A stretch of 64,000 nucleotides of DNA from positions 1,736,001 to 1,800,000 of the forward strand of contig CP119326.1 in the NCBI GenBank assembly GCA_029202665.1, read 5' to 3'. A model generated the notes under the pieces. The model worked only from the letters and a program-made list of their open reading frames with translations. It made no database searches and had not been told where the DNA came from. Source of the stretch: Candidatus Brevundimonas colombiensis. Lineage in GTDB: Bacteria; Pseudomonadota; Alphaproteobacteria; Caulobacterales; Caulobacteraceae. Numbering within the stretch: the stretch's first letter is position 1; every line of letters begins with the position of its first letter. Made by a program: the position numbers and the translations under genes. Shown here one piece after another: positions 54,516-64,000 of the stretch.

Positions 54516-54827
54516 TCAACCCGCGTCCTCTTCGAAACGCGCGATCTGATGCATGCGTTCATGCAGGATCGTCACGATCCCGACCGACCCGTCGGACAAC
54601 AGGCGCCAATAGACATAGTGATGGCGGCATCGGACGTAGAAGCCGTCGACGCCGAACTCGGCGGGAATGGCGCGCCACGCGACACGGCGGGCCGCGATGT
54701 CCTCGAAACAGACGAAGAGCTGGCGGATGTAGGTCTGCGCCTGCGCCTCGCCCCAGGCGTCGCGGCTGTATGTGTAGATGTCGTCGAGGCGCCGGCCGGC
54801 CGCGTCCTGAATGCGAAAGCCGGCCAT
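54516..54827 (-). CDS. RelE/ParE-family toxin
   Basis: 103 residues from the ATG at 54825-54827. ParE features include FRIQDAAGRRLDDIYTYSRDAWGEAQAQTYIRQLF and the C-terminal strand pair (YVRCRHHYVYWRLLSDGSVGIVTILHERM). It would poison DNA gyrase or ribosomes, depending on subfamily; the ParE-like N-terminal helices favour gyrase. The antitoxin gene ends 5 bases upstream. The long open frame ahead of the ATG overlaps the antitoxin gene and is not used. Confidence 0.88.
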   Translation of the reverse strand: MAGFRIQDAAGRRLDDIYTYSRDAWGEAQAQTYIRQLFVCFEDIAARRVAWRAIPAEFGVDGFYVRCRHHYVYWRLLSDGSVGIVTILHERMHQIARFEEDAG

Positions 54828-54832
54828 GTCCG

Positions 54833-55090
54833 TTAGCGCCGGGCGTTGCGCGCGAACACAGCCTCGGCGTCGAGCGGACAATAACGGCTTTCCGGCGCAT
54901 CGAACGCGGCGGTCAGCTCCGCCTTCAGCCGTTCGAACCGTTCGGCCTCCACCCGCTCGCGATCGCGCCGGATCAGGTCGCGGACATATTCGCTGACGTT
55001 CTCATAGGCGCCGTTTTCGCCCACATTGGCAGCGACGAACTCGCTCAACGGCCCGGTGACGCGGACATTGAGGGTCATGGAAGTGGACAT
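54833..55090 (-). CDS. ParD-like ribbon-helix-helix antitoxin
   Basis: 85 residues from the ATG at 55088-55090. The N-terminal half is a ribbon-helix-helix (MTLNVRVTGPLSEFVAANVGENGAYENVSEYVRDLIRRDRERVE), and the C-terminal tail is the toxin-binding part (ESRYCPLDAEAVFARNARR). It neutralises the downstream ParE-like toxin and represses the operon by binding the dyad just upstream. The pair sits between the DUF305 gene and the P450 gene, all read in the same direction. Confidence 0.87.
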   Translation of the reverse strand: MSTSMTLNVRVTGPLSEFVAANVGENGAYENVSEYVRDLIRRDRERVEAERFERLKAELTAAFDAPESRYCPLDAEAVFARNARR

Positions 55091-55103
55091 GGCGCTCTCC
55101 TCC

Positions 55104-55130
55104 GTCCTCAATGTGAGGAATATCGAGGAC
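55104..55130 (-). promoter_or_regulatory. ParD operator dyads
   Basis: A perfect dyad, TCCTCA-ATG-TGAGGA (55105-55119), lies 14 bases before the parD start. GTCCTC (55104-55109) also pairs with GAGGAC (55125-55130). The position over the expected promoter suits autorepression by the ribbon-helix-helix antitoxin. Binding is inferred. Confidence 0.5.
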
Positions 55131-55144
55131 GATGCAAGGGGGCG

Positions 55145-55482
55145 TCAGCGCGTCGGCGGCGTCGCGGGAGTCCAGGCTTTCATTTCGGCGATCTCGCGGG
55201 ACCGGGTGTCGATCACGGTCTGGGCCATGCGGCGGATGGCGGGGTCGCGGCTGTCGCGCAGGGCGATCCGGGCCATGGCGACGGCGCCCTCGTTGTGGGC
55301 GATCATCTTGGCGACATAGGCCTGATCGGCCGTCTGGCTGGCGGCCTCGGCTTCGGCCGTCGTGTGGGCCGCCGCCGCGTGATTGGCGGCGGAGGTGTCG
55401 CGCAGCGCCTGCTGCACCGGATCGCCGCCGCCGTCGCAGGCCCCCAGCATCAGGACCAGGGCGACGGGAACGGCGGCGCGGA

Positions 55483-55486
<4 letters not shown>
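55145..55486 (-). CDS. DUF305-family lipoprotein
   Basis: 113 residues from the ATG at 55484-55486. The signal sequence ends in the lipobox LMLGAC. The mature part holds the DUF305 pattern (AYVAKMIAHNEGAVAMARIAL, then DPAIRRMAQTVIDTRSREIAEMKAW) with the His and Met residues that bind copper in the related CopM proteins. It lies in the periplasm or on a membrane surface. The start is in the purL stop (ATGA), so an apparently unrelated metal-binding protein is translated from purine mRNA. Confidence 0.8.
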
Positions 55487-57711
<2,225 letters not shown>

Positions 57712-57768
57712 GGGCGGGGCTTCTAGCCGCAGATGGGGGAAATGTCAGCCCGCACGGCGCAAGATCGG

Positions 57769-57793
57769 GGAACATCGACCATCGTGGACGGTT
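57769..57793 (+). promoter_or_regulatory. Possible EcfG-type promoter
   Basis: GGAAC (57769-57773) is followed after 15 bases by CGGTT (57789-57793), close to the EcfG consensus GGAAC-N16/17-CGTT but with an altered second box. It lies 31 bases before the start of the small gene at 57825. Confidence 0.45.
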
Positions 57794-57824
57794 GATTCCG
57801 GCGACAGTCTTCAAGGAGCCGATC

Positions 57825-57968
57825 ATGACCGACACGCCTATCGACCCCGCCGCAACGCCGGACGACGACGACCGGCCGGAAATCGCCGCCGACGACGCGG
57901 GCGCCTCCGCCCTGGCCGAAGCCGCTCAGAAGAAGGCTGAAGGCGACGCCGAGGAGAAGGACCAATGA
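57825..57968 (+). CDS. Small acidic protein of unknown function
   Basis: 47 residues, strongly acidic and disordered (PAATPDDDDRPEIAADDAG, then AAQKKAEGDAEEKDQ). The ATG has AAGGAG at 9 bases. No family is recognised. It overlaps the next small gene by 4 bases (ATGA) and carries a stress-type promoter candidate upstream, like the genes at 15746, 29670 and 59594. Confidence 0.6.
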   Translation: MTDTPIDPAATPDDDDRPEIAADDAGASALAEAAQKKAEGDAEEKDQ

Positions 57969-58213
57969 GCAAGCCGCGCATCGAACGCATCGTCCCGGCG
58001 TCGGGCCAGCAGATGGATCGCTCGAACGATCCCGAAACCACCGCCGAACTGGACGCCGCCGCGCCGGACGCGGCCCTGGCCAGCCGTCAACGCCTGACCG
58101 GATCGGCCGTCGGCGTCGGCAGCGTCGACTTCGACAGCGTCGGGGCCTTCGACGTGGGCGCGGACGACAACGATCCTCAGGACGACGCGATCGTCACGCC
58201 TGCAAAGCCCTGA
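57965..58213 (+). CDS. Small protein of unknown function
   Basis: 82 residues, hydrophilic and low in predicted structure, rich in Asp, Ala and Ser (ETTAELDAAAPDAALASRQ, then GAFDVGADDNDPQDDAIVTPAKP). Coupled to the preceding 47-residue gene by an ATGA overlap. No family is recognised. It ends 5 bases before the convergent membrane protein gene. Confidence 0.55.
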   Translation: MSKPRIERIVPASGQQMDRSNDPETTAELDAAAPDAALASRQRLTGSAVGVGSVDFDSVGAFDVGADDNDPQDDAIVTPAKP

Positions 58214-58217
58214 CGGA

Positions 58218-59009
58218 TCAGCGCTCCACGCCGGGGCGCAGGCGGAAGCTCAACAGCACGCCGGCGATCAGCAGGACGACCGCGCCGGCCAGGGCGGTAA
58301 AGGCCACGGCCGGCTTTTCGGACTGTTCCGCGACGAACGCCCCCAGCAGACCCCAGGCGACAGGCAGCGGATAGGCCATCGTCCGCAGGATCGCCGTCAC
58401 CCCCAGCGCCACGACCGTCACCGCCACGATGGCGACGATGGCCCACAGGCTGGGCGACAGGGCGGCGGGCAGGGCGTCAAAGGCGGTCAGGGTGGTGATC
58501 AGGTTCAGCGGCGCCGCCACGGTCAACCAGCCCGCGAGCGCCGCCAGGGGCCAGACCAGCAACAGACGCTCGCGATCCATGCGCGGCAGAGCGCGCACGG
58601 CGCCGGAAACCGTCAGCAACGGCAGCAGAAGCGCCAGAAGGGCGGCGAAGATCACCGCCACGCTGGCCGCCTTCAGGTTCATCGCCGCCACCACGATCCA
58701 GAAGCCGATGCCGAAGAAGGCGACCGCCGATGGCAGGCCCATCCGCGTCAGCAGCGGGCTTTCTCCTGTCTGGGGCAGGGCCTGACGCACGGCGTAGGCC
58801 AGGATGCCCGCATAGATCAGCCCCCAGATCGAGAAGGCGTAACCGGCGACGCGCAGGGTGCTGTTCCCCTCGGCGGCGAATTCCGCCTGGGTCAGGCCCA
58901 GGCCGGACAGGGTCTGGACCAGGGGAACGACGATGGCGAACAGGGCGGCGGCCAGGACCACCAGGCGGCGGGTGCGCTGTCGGGGCGTGGGGCGAATGAT
59001 GGAGGACAT
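58218..59009 (-). CDS. TspO/MBR-like membrane protein
   Basis: 263 residues from the ATG at 59007-59009 with GGAAAG upstream. Seven hydrophobic segments are visible. The segment GYAFSIWGLIYAGILAYAVRQALP resembles the sequence shared by tryptophan-rich sensory (TspO-related) proteins of the long bacterial type. Those bind porphyrins or act as regulators; a role here is not established. The rest (WIVVAAMNLKAASVAVI, WPLAALAGWLTVAAPLNL) fits the same fold. It is convergent with the small gene at 57965 and divergent from 59126. Confidence 0.65.
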   Translation of the reverse strand: MSSIIRPTPRQRTRRLVVLAAALFAIVVPLVQTLSGLGLTQAEFAAEGNSTLRVAGYAFSIWGLIYAGILAYAVRQALPQTGESPLLTRMGLPSAVAFFGIGFWIVVAAMNLKAASVAVIFAALLALLLPLLTVSGAVRALPRMDRERLLLVWPLAALAGWLTVAAPLNLITTLTAFDALPAALSPSLWAIVAIVAVTVVALGVTAILRTMAYPLPVAWGLLGAFVAEQSEKPAVAFTALAGAVVLLIAGVLLSFRLRPGVER

Positions 59010-59125
59010 GAGCTTTCCAGTGCGACGCTTGTCCGGGCCATACGCGCCGGAGACCCGGAGGTTCACCTGGCGGGGCGGAAAAGTGAAGCTTGCATTGCCT
59101 GCGGTGGGTAGGGTCTGGTGCGCGG

Positions 59126-59536
59126 ATGCTATTGTTTCATCGCCCGCTCCTGTCGATCCTCGCCCTTGCGGCGGTCGCCGCCGCCTCGGTTCCGGCCGTC
59201 GCGCAGCCCTCGACCGCTCAACAATCGACCGGCCAGACGACGCCCTTGCCCGCCTCGGTTCTGGACGCCTGGGGGCAGGTGCGCGCCGCTCTGACCCCCG
59301 CCCAGCAGGCCAACGCCGTGCGCGGCTTCTTGTCGGCGCTGGCGGCGTGGCAACGGCGTCCCACCCCGCCGCCGATGGACGCCCGCGACATCGCCTCGGG
59401 CCGCGCGGTGTCGCTGGACGATCCGGCGCTGATGCAACGTCCCCAGGCGCACGAGGTCACGGTGACGGTGGGCGGCCAGTTCCTGGTGTTCCGCCCCCTG
59501 TCGCGCGCCAGCCTGGAGCCCTTCTTCAGCCGCTAG
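59126..59536 (+). CDS. Exported protein of unknown function
   Basis: 136 residues from ATG 59126, with a TTG at 59090 as an alternative start that would add 12 residues. The signal peptide is HRPLLSILALAAVAAASVPAVAQ. The mature part is hydrophilic, and no family is recognised. Its 3' end runs into the promoter-like motif of the next small gene (GGAAC at 59536-59540). Confidence 0.55.
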   Translation: MLLFHRPLLSILALAAVAAASVPAVAQPSTAQQSTGQTTPLPASVLDAWGQVRAALTPAQQANAVRGFLSALAAWQRRPTPPPMDARDIASGRAVSLDDPALMQRPQAHEVTVTVGGQFLVFRPLSRASLEPFFSR

Positions 59537-59561
59537 GAACCGAAGACGCCTGCGGTCGGTT
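59536..59561 (+). promoter_or_regulatory. Possible EcfG-type promoter
   Basis: GGAAC (59536-59540), 16 bases, then CGGTT (59557-59561). This is the same altered second box as at 57769-57793. It lies 32 bases before the start of the small gene at 59594. Confidence 0.45.
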
Positions 59562-59593
59562 GTTCGCGGGAACCCCTGAAAGAGGATGCGACC

Positions 59594-59785
59594 ATGGCCG
59601 ACCCGGACAACGAAGATCTGAACCTGACCGACGAGGTCCAGGCCAATCTGGCGATCGAACAGGGCCTGGGCGTCGGCGCTCGCGAACTGGCCGCCCAGCG
59701 CGAGGCCGGTGAAAAGGCCGTGGACGACGAAGACCACGACGGCGCCGACCTGTCGGATGGACGCGCTCAGATCAAGGAGGTCTGA
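59594..59785 (+). CDS. Small acidic protein of unknown function
   Basis: 63 residues, acidic and largely disordered (DPDNEDLNLTDEVQANLA, then DDEDHDGADLSDGRAQIKEV). The ATG follows AGAGGA at a normal distance. No family is recognised, but its charge and its promoter candidate resemble those of the gene at 57825. It converges with the TonB-domain gene, leaving a gap of 7 bases. Confidence 0.55.
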   Translation: MADPDNEDLNLTDEVQANLAIEQGLGVGARELAAQREAGEKAVDDEDHDGADLSDGRAQIKEV

Positions 59786-59792
59786 GACCGTC

Positions 59793-60629
59793 TTACGGCT
59801 CCATCTTGAAGTTGACCGAGAAACGGACCATTCGGCCGGCCAGAGACAGGCCGGCCGCAGCCGCTTCGTCAGACAGCTTCAAACGGGCGCGTGGCAGCGA
59901 GCGTTCGACGGATCGCCACAGATTGTAGCCCGACGGCTGTTCGCTTTCCGTCTGGCACTCGGTCATCCGACCCTCGGCCGTCAGGACGCAGGACAGGACC
60001 ACATAGCCCTCTAGCGGGCTGCGGCCGTTGACCGATTCCGGGAAGGTCGGGCGGGGCAAGGATTCCCACTGCACCGTATCCGGCAGGCCGTCCTGACCAT
60101 TGCCGTCGATTTCTTCGGCTCGGACCTCGCGCGGATCGACCATGGGGCGACCGCAGGCTGTCAGGGTCTGCTCGATGGCCGTGCTGGACGGGTTCAGGTC
60201 CATGACATAGCGCGTTCGCGGGGCGCCGGGCGTCGGCGGCGGCACGATGACCTGAAGCTTACCGCCCTTCGCCAGATCGCGCGCCACGACGGCGGGAATG
60301 CGGCTGAACGCCGTATTGCGGTTCGTGCCCACCGTCCAGACGGAGGTATAGGGCTCTTCCTGATCGCCCACCTGGATGCCCAGATCGCGCGACATGGCGC
60401 GCCGCGGCGCTTCGGGCAGGCCGGTGATCAGGATGTCGTAAACCCCGTCGACGCATCGGGCCACGATACCCAGATCGGAGGTGAAGTTGATCGTGGCGAT
60501 CGTGGCTTTCCGCTCCGGCACGGACGCCAGCATCCAGTCCTCGGCCGGAGGCGGGGTTTCCTGAGCCAGAGCAGGCGTTGCAGCGGCGAGCGTCAGCAAG
60601 GCGGCGGTGAATCGAAGGCGATCATGCAT
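59793..60629 (-). CDS. Exported protein with TonB C-terminal-like domain
   Basis: 278 residues from ATG 60627-60629; the longer form would add six residues before the signal peptide. Signal peptide: LRFTAALLTLAAATPALAQ. The C-terminal part (PRPTFPESVNGRSPLEGYVVLSCVLTAEGRMTECQTESEQPSGYNLWRSVERSLPRARLKLSDEA) is like the TonB C-terminal domain that contacts receptors, but no membrane anchor or proline-rich neck is present. It is probably a periplasmic TonB-like accessory rather than an energy transducer. Confidence 0.7.
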   Translation of the reverse strand: MHDRLRFTAALLTLAAATPALAQETPPPAEDWMLASVPERKATIATINFTSDLGIVARCVDGVYDILITGLPEAPRRAMSRDLGIQVGDQEEPYTSVWTVGTNRNTAFSRIPAVVARDLAKGGKLQVIVPPPTPGAPRTRYVMDLNPSSTAIEQTLTACGRPMVDPREVRAEEIDGNGQDGLPDTVQWESLPRPTFPESVNGRSPLEGYVVLSCVLTAEGRMTECQTESEQPSGYNLWRSVERSLPRARLKLSDEAAAAGLSLAGRMVRFSVNFKMEP

Positions 60630-60660
60630 CGCCTGAATGGGCGCCAACTTCAGATTGCCG

Positions 60661-61323
60661 TCAAGCCGCCGCGTAGATGCTCTGGAACAGCACCGCGCCG
60701 TCGGCCGAGCCCAGTTCGGCCTCGAAGGCGCGGTCCGGGTGGGGCATCATGCCCAGCACATTGCCGCGCGCGTTCTGAATGCCCGCGATGGCGTTGACCG
60801 AGCCATTGGGATTGTCGACATAGCGGAACACGACCTGACCTTCGCCCTCGATGCGGGCCAGGGTCTCGGCGTCGGCGAAGAAGTTTCCGTCGCCGTTGCC
60901 CTGCGTCATCGTCACCTCGCGCTGGCCCTGATAGCCGGCGGTGAAACGGGTCTGGCCGTTGGCCACGGTCAGGGCGATGGGTTTGCAGACGTATTTCAGA
61001 CCCTGATTGCGCAACAGGGCGCCGGGCAGCAGTCCGGCCTCGCACAGGATCTGGAAGCCGTTGCAGATGCCGACCACGGCGACGCCCCTATCAGCCGCTT
61101 GCTTGACCGCCTGCATCACCGGCGACTGGGCCGCCATGGCGCCGCAGCGCAAATAGTCGCCATAGGAAAAGCCGCCGGGAATGACGATCAGGTCCAGCCC
61201 CTGGGGCAGTTCCGTCTCGGCGTGCCAGACCATGCTGACGGCCTCGCCGGTAGAGCGTTCGACGGCGACCTTGCAGTCGCGATCGCAGTTGGACCCGGGG
61301 AAGACGATGACGGCGGCGCTCAT
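60661..61323 (-). CDS. purQ: Phosphoribosylformylglycinamidine synthase subunit I
   Basis: 220 residues from the ATG at 61321-61323. The glutamine amidotransferase (class I) nucleophile Cys is in VVGICNGFQIL, and the catalytic His/Glu pair is in GMMPHPDRAFE. It supplies ammonia to PurL. The short linking subunit PurS, normally encoded next to it, is not present on either side in this window. A regulator gene lies upstream after 33 bases. Confidence 0.96.
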   Translation of the reverse strand: MSAAVIVFPGSNCDRDCKVAVERSTGEAVSMVWHAETELPQGLDLIVIPGGFSYGDYLRCGAMAAQSPVMQAVKQAADRGVAVVGICNGFQILCEAGLLPGALLRNQGLKYVCKPIALTVANGQTRFTAGYQGQREVTMTQGNGDGNFFADAETLARIEGEGQVVFRYVDNPNGSVNAIAGIQNARGNVLGMMPHPDRAFEAELGSADGAVLFQSIYAAA

Positions 61324-61356
61324 GGGGCGGGCCTCTAGCACCGATGGAAGGCTTTG

Positions 61357-61710
61357 TCAGCGGGGCAGGCGACCCGTGGCGCGCGCCATCGTCGTCGCCA
61401 CCGTCAGCAGGCTGCGCCGTTGGGCGGGGTCCTGTATGTCATCGAACGCCGTCAGCAGGGTCTCGATTTCGGCGGCCTGCTGGGCCGGGTCGGCCGTTTC
61501 GCCGAACAGCGCCGCTGGCGAGACGCCCAGCCGCAGGGCGATGGCGGCCAGACGGGCGGACGATATCCGGTTCTGTCCGTCCTCATACTTCTGGATCTGC
61601 TGAAAGGTGACCCCGGCCGCCTGGGCCAGGTCGCGCCGTGTCAGACCCAGCCGGCGGCGCAGGGCATGGATGCGGCGACCGACCTCGATGTCGACGGGTT
61701 GCGGCGTCAT
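61357..61710 (-). CDS. XRE-type helix-turn-helix regulator
   Basis: 117 residues from ATG 61708-61710. The helix-turn-helix is RRIHALRRRLGLTRRDLAQAAGVTFQQIQKYEDGQNRISSARLAAIALRLGVSPAALFG, followed by a C-terminal helix region of about 45 residues. It resembles the Xre regulators of alphaproteobacteria that follow quorum or secondary-metabolism genes. It lies just upstream of purQ on the same strand, and control of purQ is possible but unproven. The small gene at 61722 precedes it. Confidence 0.85.
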   Translation of the reverse strand: MTPQPVDIEVGRRIHALRRRLGLTRRDLAQAAGVTFQQIQKYEDGQNRISSARLAAIALRLGVSPAALFGETADPAQQAAEIETLLTAFDDIQDPAQRRSLLTVATTMARATGRLPR

Positions 61711-61721
61711 GGGCGGCGGCC

Positions 61722-61919
61722 TCAGTCCAGGGTCCGCAGAAGGGCGGCGACGCGATTCAGTATCTTGGCGCGTTGGGCGTCGCGCGGCGGCAGGCGAATC
61801 GCGCGGTTCAACTCGCTCAGCGCCAAATGGATCTGGTCCGCCGTTTGCGGCGGCCGACACCCTTCCTCGATCTCCAGCGCCACCTGCCCGATTCGTTCCA
61901 GCAAGTCGTTGGTAATCAC
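61722..61919 (-). CDS. Small protein of unknown function
   Basis: 65 residues from GTG at 61917-61919; TTG at 61938-61940 is an alternative. It looks helical (NDLLERIGQVALEIEEG, IHLALSELNRAIR, AQRAKILNRVAALLRTLD). It is encoded 11 bases upstream of the XRE gene and probably belongs to its operon. No family is recognised. Confidence 0.5.
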   Translation of the reverse strand: MITNDLLERIGQVALEIEEGCRPPQTADQIHLALSELNRAIRLPPRDAQRAKILNRVAALLRTLD

Positions 61920-61983
61920 CGCCCAGCCCCATTCTTGCAATCGAGAATGGTCAAGCTGCTAACATAAGGGTGTATTTTATCAA

Positions 61984-61997
61984 AGCAACATATTGCT
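61984..61997. promoter_or_regulatory. Dyad between divergent regulator genes
   Basis: AGCAA-CATA-TTGCT lies in an AT-rich 107-base gap between the small gene start (minus) and the XRE gene at 62048 (plus). It is a plausible operator for one of the XRE regulators, with no further support. Confidence 0.35.
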
Positions 61998-62047
61998 GGT
62001 AGTATATCACCTTTCCAATCGCTGCGGTTCCGACGACGCCTCCCCGC

Positions 62048-62266
62048 ATGGATTGGAAGGTGTGGCTGGGGCGGAACATCCGCCAGTGTCGGAAGGCGAA
62101 GGGATGGTCGCAGCAGACCCTCGCGGGCGAGGCGAATCTGTCCCTGAGGTATCTGGCGGGTGTCGAACGGGGCGAGGAGAATCCATCGCTGGAAACCATC
62201 GTCGCGATCGCCGCAGCGATGAACGTGTCGCCGTCAGCGCTGTTCGTGCGTCCCGACGCCTCCTGA
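62048..62266 (+). CDS. Small XRE-type helix-turn-helix regulator
   Basis: 72 residues. A single helix-turn-helix makes up the whole protein (LGRNIRQCRKAKGWSQQTLAGEANLSLRYLAGVERGEENPSLETIVAIAAAMNVSPSALF). It may bind the dyad in the upstream gap. It is transcribed towards the MFS gene, which lies on the opposite strand and ends 5 bases away. Confidence 0.85.
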   Translation: MDWKVWLGRNIRQCRKAKGWSQQTLAGEANLSLRYLAGVERGEENPSLETIVAIAAAMNVSPSALFVRPDAS

Positions 62267-62270
62267 CGCC

Positions 62271-63488
62271 TTAGTCTGGCCCGTTCGCCCGCCCTGTCAG
62301 CCAGGCGACGACGAAGATGGCGAAACCGCCCAGCGACAGGCCCACGCCGACCCAGGCGGTGGACGTCCAGCCATAGCCGGCCGCGATCGCTATGCCGCCC
62401 AGCAGCGGGCCGATGGCGTTGGCGGTGTTGAACGCCGAGTGGTTCAGCGCCGCGGCCAGGGTCTGTGCGTCGCCGGCCACGTCCATCAGCCGGGTCTGCA
62501 GGATCGACCCAAGACCGCCGCCGGCCCCGATCAGGAAGACCACGATCATCATGGCCCACAGGTGCGGCGCCGCCATCGGATAGAGCGCCAGGGCCGCCGC
62601 GCTCCACAGCAACAGGCCGCCCGCCGCCTTGAACCCCACATGGTCGGCCGCCCAGGCGCCCAGGATATTGCCCATGAACATTCCCACGCCGAAGACGGCG
62701 AAGACCCAGGGCATGACGTCCGCGCCCGCGCCCGTGACCGCCTGCAGCGTCGAGGCCAGATAGGCGTAGACCGCGAACATCCCGCCAAAGCCGACCGCGC
62801 CGACGCCCAGGGTCAGCCAGACCTGCCCCCGTTTCAGGGCCCCCAGTTCTCGCCAGGGGCTGGCGTCGGGATGGGCGGGATCGCGCGGCGCGAACAGGGC
62901 GACCAGCGCCATGGTCGCCACGGCCAGGACGCCGACGATGGCGAAGGTCCAGCGCCAGCCGTAGGCGTGGCTGATGATATTGACCACCGGCACGCCCAGA
63001 ACCGTGCCCACTGTCAGGCCCATCAATATGGTCGAGACGGCGCGGGTGCGGAAATGCAGCGGCACGACAGAGGCCGCGACCAGGGCCGCCACGCCGAAAT
63101 AGGCCCCGTGCGGCAGGCCGCTGAGGAAGCGGAAGACCAGCATCCAGCCATAGGTGGGGGCCAGGGCGCTGGCGACATTGCCGATGGCGAACAGGGCCAT
63201 GAAGCCGATCAGCAATCGCCAGCGCGGCAGACGCGCCCCCAGCACCGCCAGGATCGGCGCCCCGACCACGACACCGGCCGCATAGGCGCTGATGACATGA
63301 CCGGCGGTCGGCGCATCGACGCCCAGGCCGGCGGCGAAATCGGGCAGAATGCTCATCGCCGCGAACTCGGTCACGCCGATGGCGAAACCGCCCATGGCCA
63401 GCGCCACAAGCACAAGCGCCACCGCACCGCGAGAAAGCTTGGGCGATTCGGGAGCGAGAGCGGCCTGGGTCATGTTGCGGCGCAACAT
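62271..63488 (-). CDS. MFS drug/sugar exporter (AraJ-like)
   Basis: 405 residues from ATG 63486-63488; a second ATG five codons in (63473) is the alternative. Twelve membrane helices are expected. Family pieces include GFAIGVTEFAAMSILPDFAAGLGVDAPTAGHVISAYAAGVVVGAPILAVLGARLPRWRLL and FRFLSGLPHGAYFGVAALVAASV, typical of the AraJ/YdhP DHA1 group. It exports drugs or sugars using the proton gradient; the substrate is unknown. Confidence 0.88.
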   Translation of the reverse strand: MLRRNMTQAALAPESPKLSRGAVALVLVALAMGGFAIGVTEFAAMSILPDFAAGLGVDAPTAGHVISAYAAGVVVGAPILAVLGARLPRWRLLIGFMALFAIGNVASALAPTYGWMLVFRFLSGLPHGAYFGVAALVAASVVPLHFRTRAVSTILMGLTVGTVLGVPVVNIISHAYGWRWTFAIVGVLAVATMALVALFAPRDPAHPDASPWRELGALKRGQVWLTLGVGAVGFGGMFAVYAYLASTLQAVTGAGADVMPWVFAVFGVGMFMGNILGAWAADHVGFKAAGGLLLWSAAALALYPMAAPHLWAMMIVVFLIGAGGGLGSILQTRLMDVAGDAQTLAAALNHSAFNTANAIGPLLGGIAIAAGYGWTSTAWVGVGLSLGGFAIFVVAWLTGRANGPD

Positions 63489-63525
63489 AGGCGCGCCTGA
63501 TGACCCGGCAAGGGCAAAGCCGTGA

Positions 63526-64000
63526 TCAGCCCCGGTTTTCGTAGGTCGCGGTGATCGACGCCTTGGCCAGGGTGTGGAAATGCAGGTTGAAACCGAACAC
63601 GGCGCCGGAGTTGTCCGCCGTCACGTCCAGGCCTTCCACGTCCACCGCGAATACGGTGAAGATGTAACGGTGCGGCCCGTGGCCGGGAGGCGGGGCGGCG
63701 CCGCCGAAACCGGTCTGGCCGAAATCGGTGCGGCCCTGGATCGCGCTATGCGGCAACTGACCGCCCGCCGACCCGGCTCCCGCCGCCAGTTCCGTCACGT
63801 CCGCCGGAATATTGGCCACCGTCCAGTGCCAGAAACCCGAACCGGTCGGGGCGTCTGGATCGAAACAGGTGACGGCGTAGCTCTTGGTCCCCTCGGGCGC
63901 CCCGGACCATGCCAACTGCGGCGACAGGTTGCCCTTGGCGTGCACCTGGGCGTCCGGCAGCACGCCGCCGTCCTGAATGTCGGTGGAGGTGAGGGTGAAG
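63526..64000 (-). CDS. YbhB/YbcL Raf-kinase-inhibitor-like protein, C-terminal part (runs off window)
   Basis: At least 158 codons; the frame stays open to base 64000 and the start is outside. The family pattern is clear: NLSPQLAWSGAPEGTKSYAVTCFDPDAPTGSGFWHWTVANIPA, then GPHRYIFTVFAVDVEGL. These phosphatidylethanolamine-binding-like proteins are widespread, and their bacterial role is not known. It ends 38 bases before the MFS gene start on the same strand. Confidence 0.85.
   Translation of the reverse strand, partial: FTLTSTDIQDGGVLPDAQVHAKGNLSPQLAWSGAPEGTKSYAVTCFDPDAPTGSGFWHWTVANIPADVTELAAGAGSAGGQLPHSAIQGRTDFGQTGFGGAAPPPGHGPHRYIFTVFAVDVEGLDVTADNSGAVFGFNLHFHTLAKASITATYENRG

Overview
The window is a 64 kb stretch of high-GC chromosome from an alphaproteobacterium, most likely the Caulobacterales (Brevundimonas-like). 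The lineage call is an inference. It rests on GAF/PAS sensor kinases of the HWE/HisKA_2 type, a zauP-zapA division pair, SleB-type cell-wall hydrolases, a long TonB-dependent receptor, GGAAC/CGTT general-stress (EcfG-type) promoters and MucR-era style small stress proteins. Genes are dense, often overlap by 4 bases (ATGA/GTGA/TTGA), and several use GTG, TTG or CTG starts.

Layout. 1-3.3 kb: the 5' part of an MmeI-like fused restriction-modification enzyme, then a PadR regulator, a HAAS-type membrane protein, a second membrane protein and an XRE regulator. 3.3-5 kb: an Ada/AlkA-type alkylation response gene lacking the AlkA catalytic core, coupled to ogt. 5-9.6 kb: TPR protein, host-attachment-family protein, purple-acid-phosphatase-like enzyme, ilvA. 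9.7-14.1 kb: NAD operon nadA - M50 protease - nadB - nadC behind a NadQ-like operator. 14.1-23.8 kb: two SleB-type hydrolases, small stress genes, a large hybrid kinase, and an HWE kinase with its single-domain response regulator. 23.8-30 kb: aldo/keto reductase, trxB, greA-VOC-ELM1 operon, GST and small proteins. 30-40 kb: dicarboxylate symporter with a secreted esterase, DUF1294, carB, RraB-like, TonB receptor.

40-48.3 kb: HAD hydrolase, S41 peptidase, cstA-ybdD, purT and tkt, separated by two intergenic palindromic repeats. 48.4-51.6 kb: zauP-zapA, a 6S RNA candidate, an Xre/RES toxin-antitoxin pair and fau-ymdB. The toxin pair sits inside the usual zapA-6S-fau order and is translationally coupled to fau. 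51.6-57.7 kb: glycosyltransferase, cytochrome P450, ParDE-like toxin-antitoxin, DUF305 lipoprotein and purL. 57.7-64 kb: small acidic stress proteins, TspO-like membrane protein, TonB-C-domain protein, purQ, XRE regulators, an MFS exporter and a truncated YbhB-like gene.

Themes: purine (purT, purL, purQ), pyrimidine/arginine (carB), NAD and folate metabolism are interleaved with stress, DNA repair and envelope genes. I see no CRISPR array, IS element, rRNA or tRNA. No single large undescribed system stands out. The best leads are the core-deleted Ada/AlkA gene, the RES toxin coupled to fau, the PadR-XRE membrane cassette, and a set of small genes under similar stress-type promoters.
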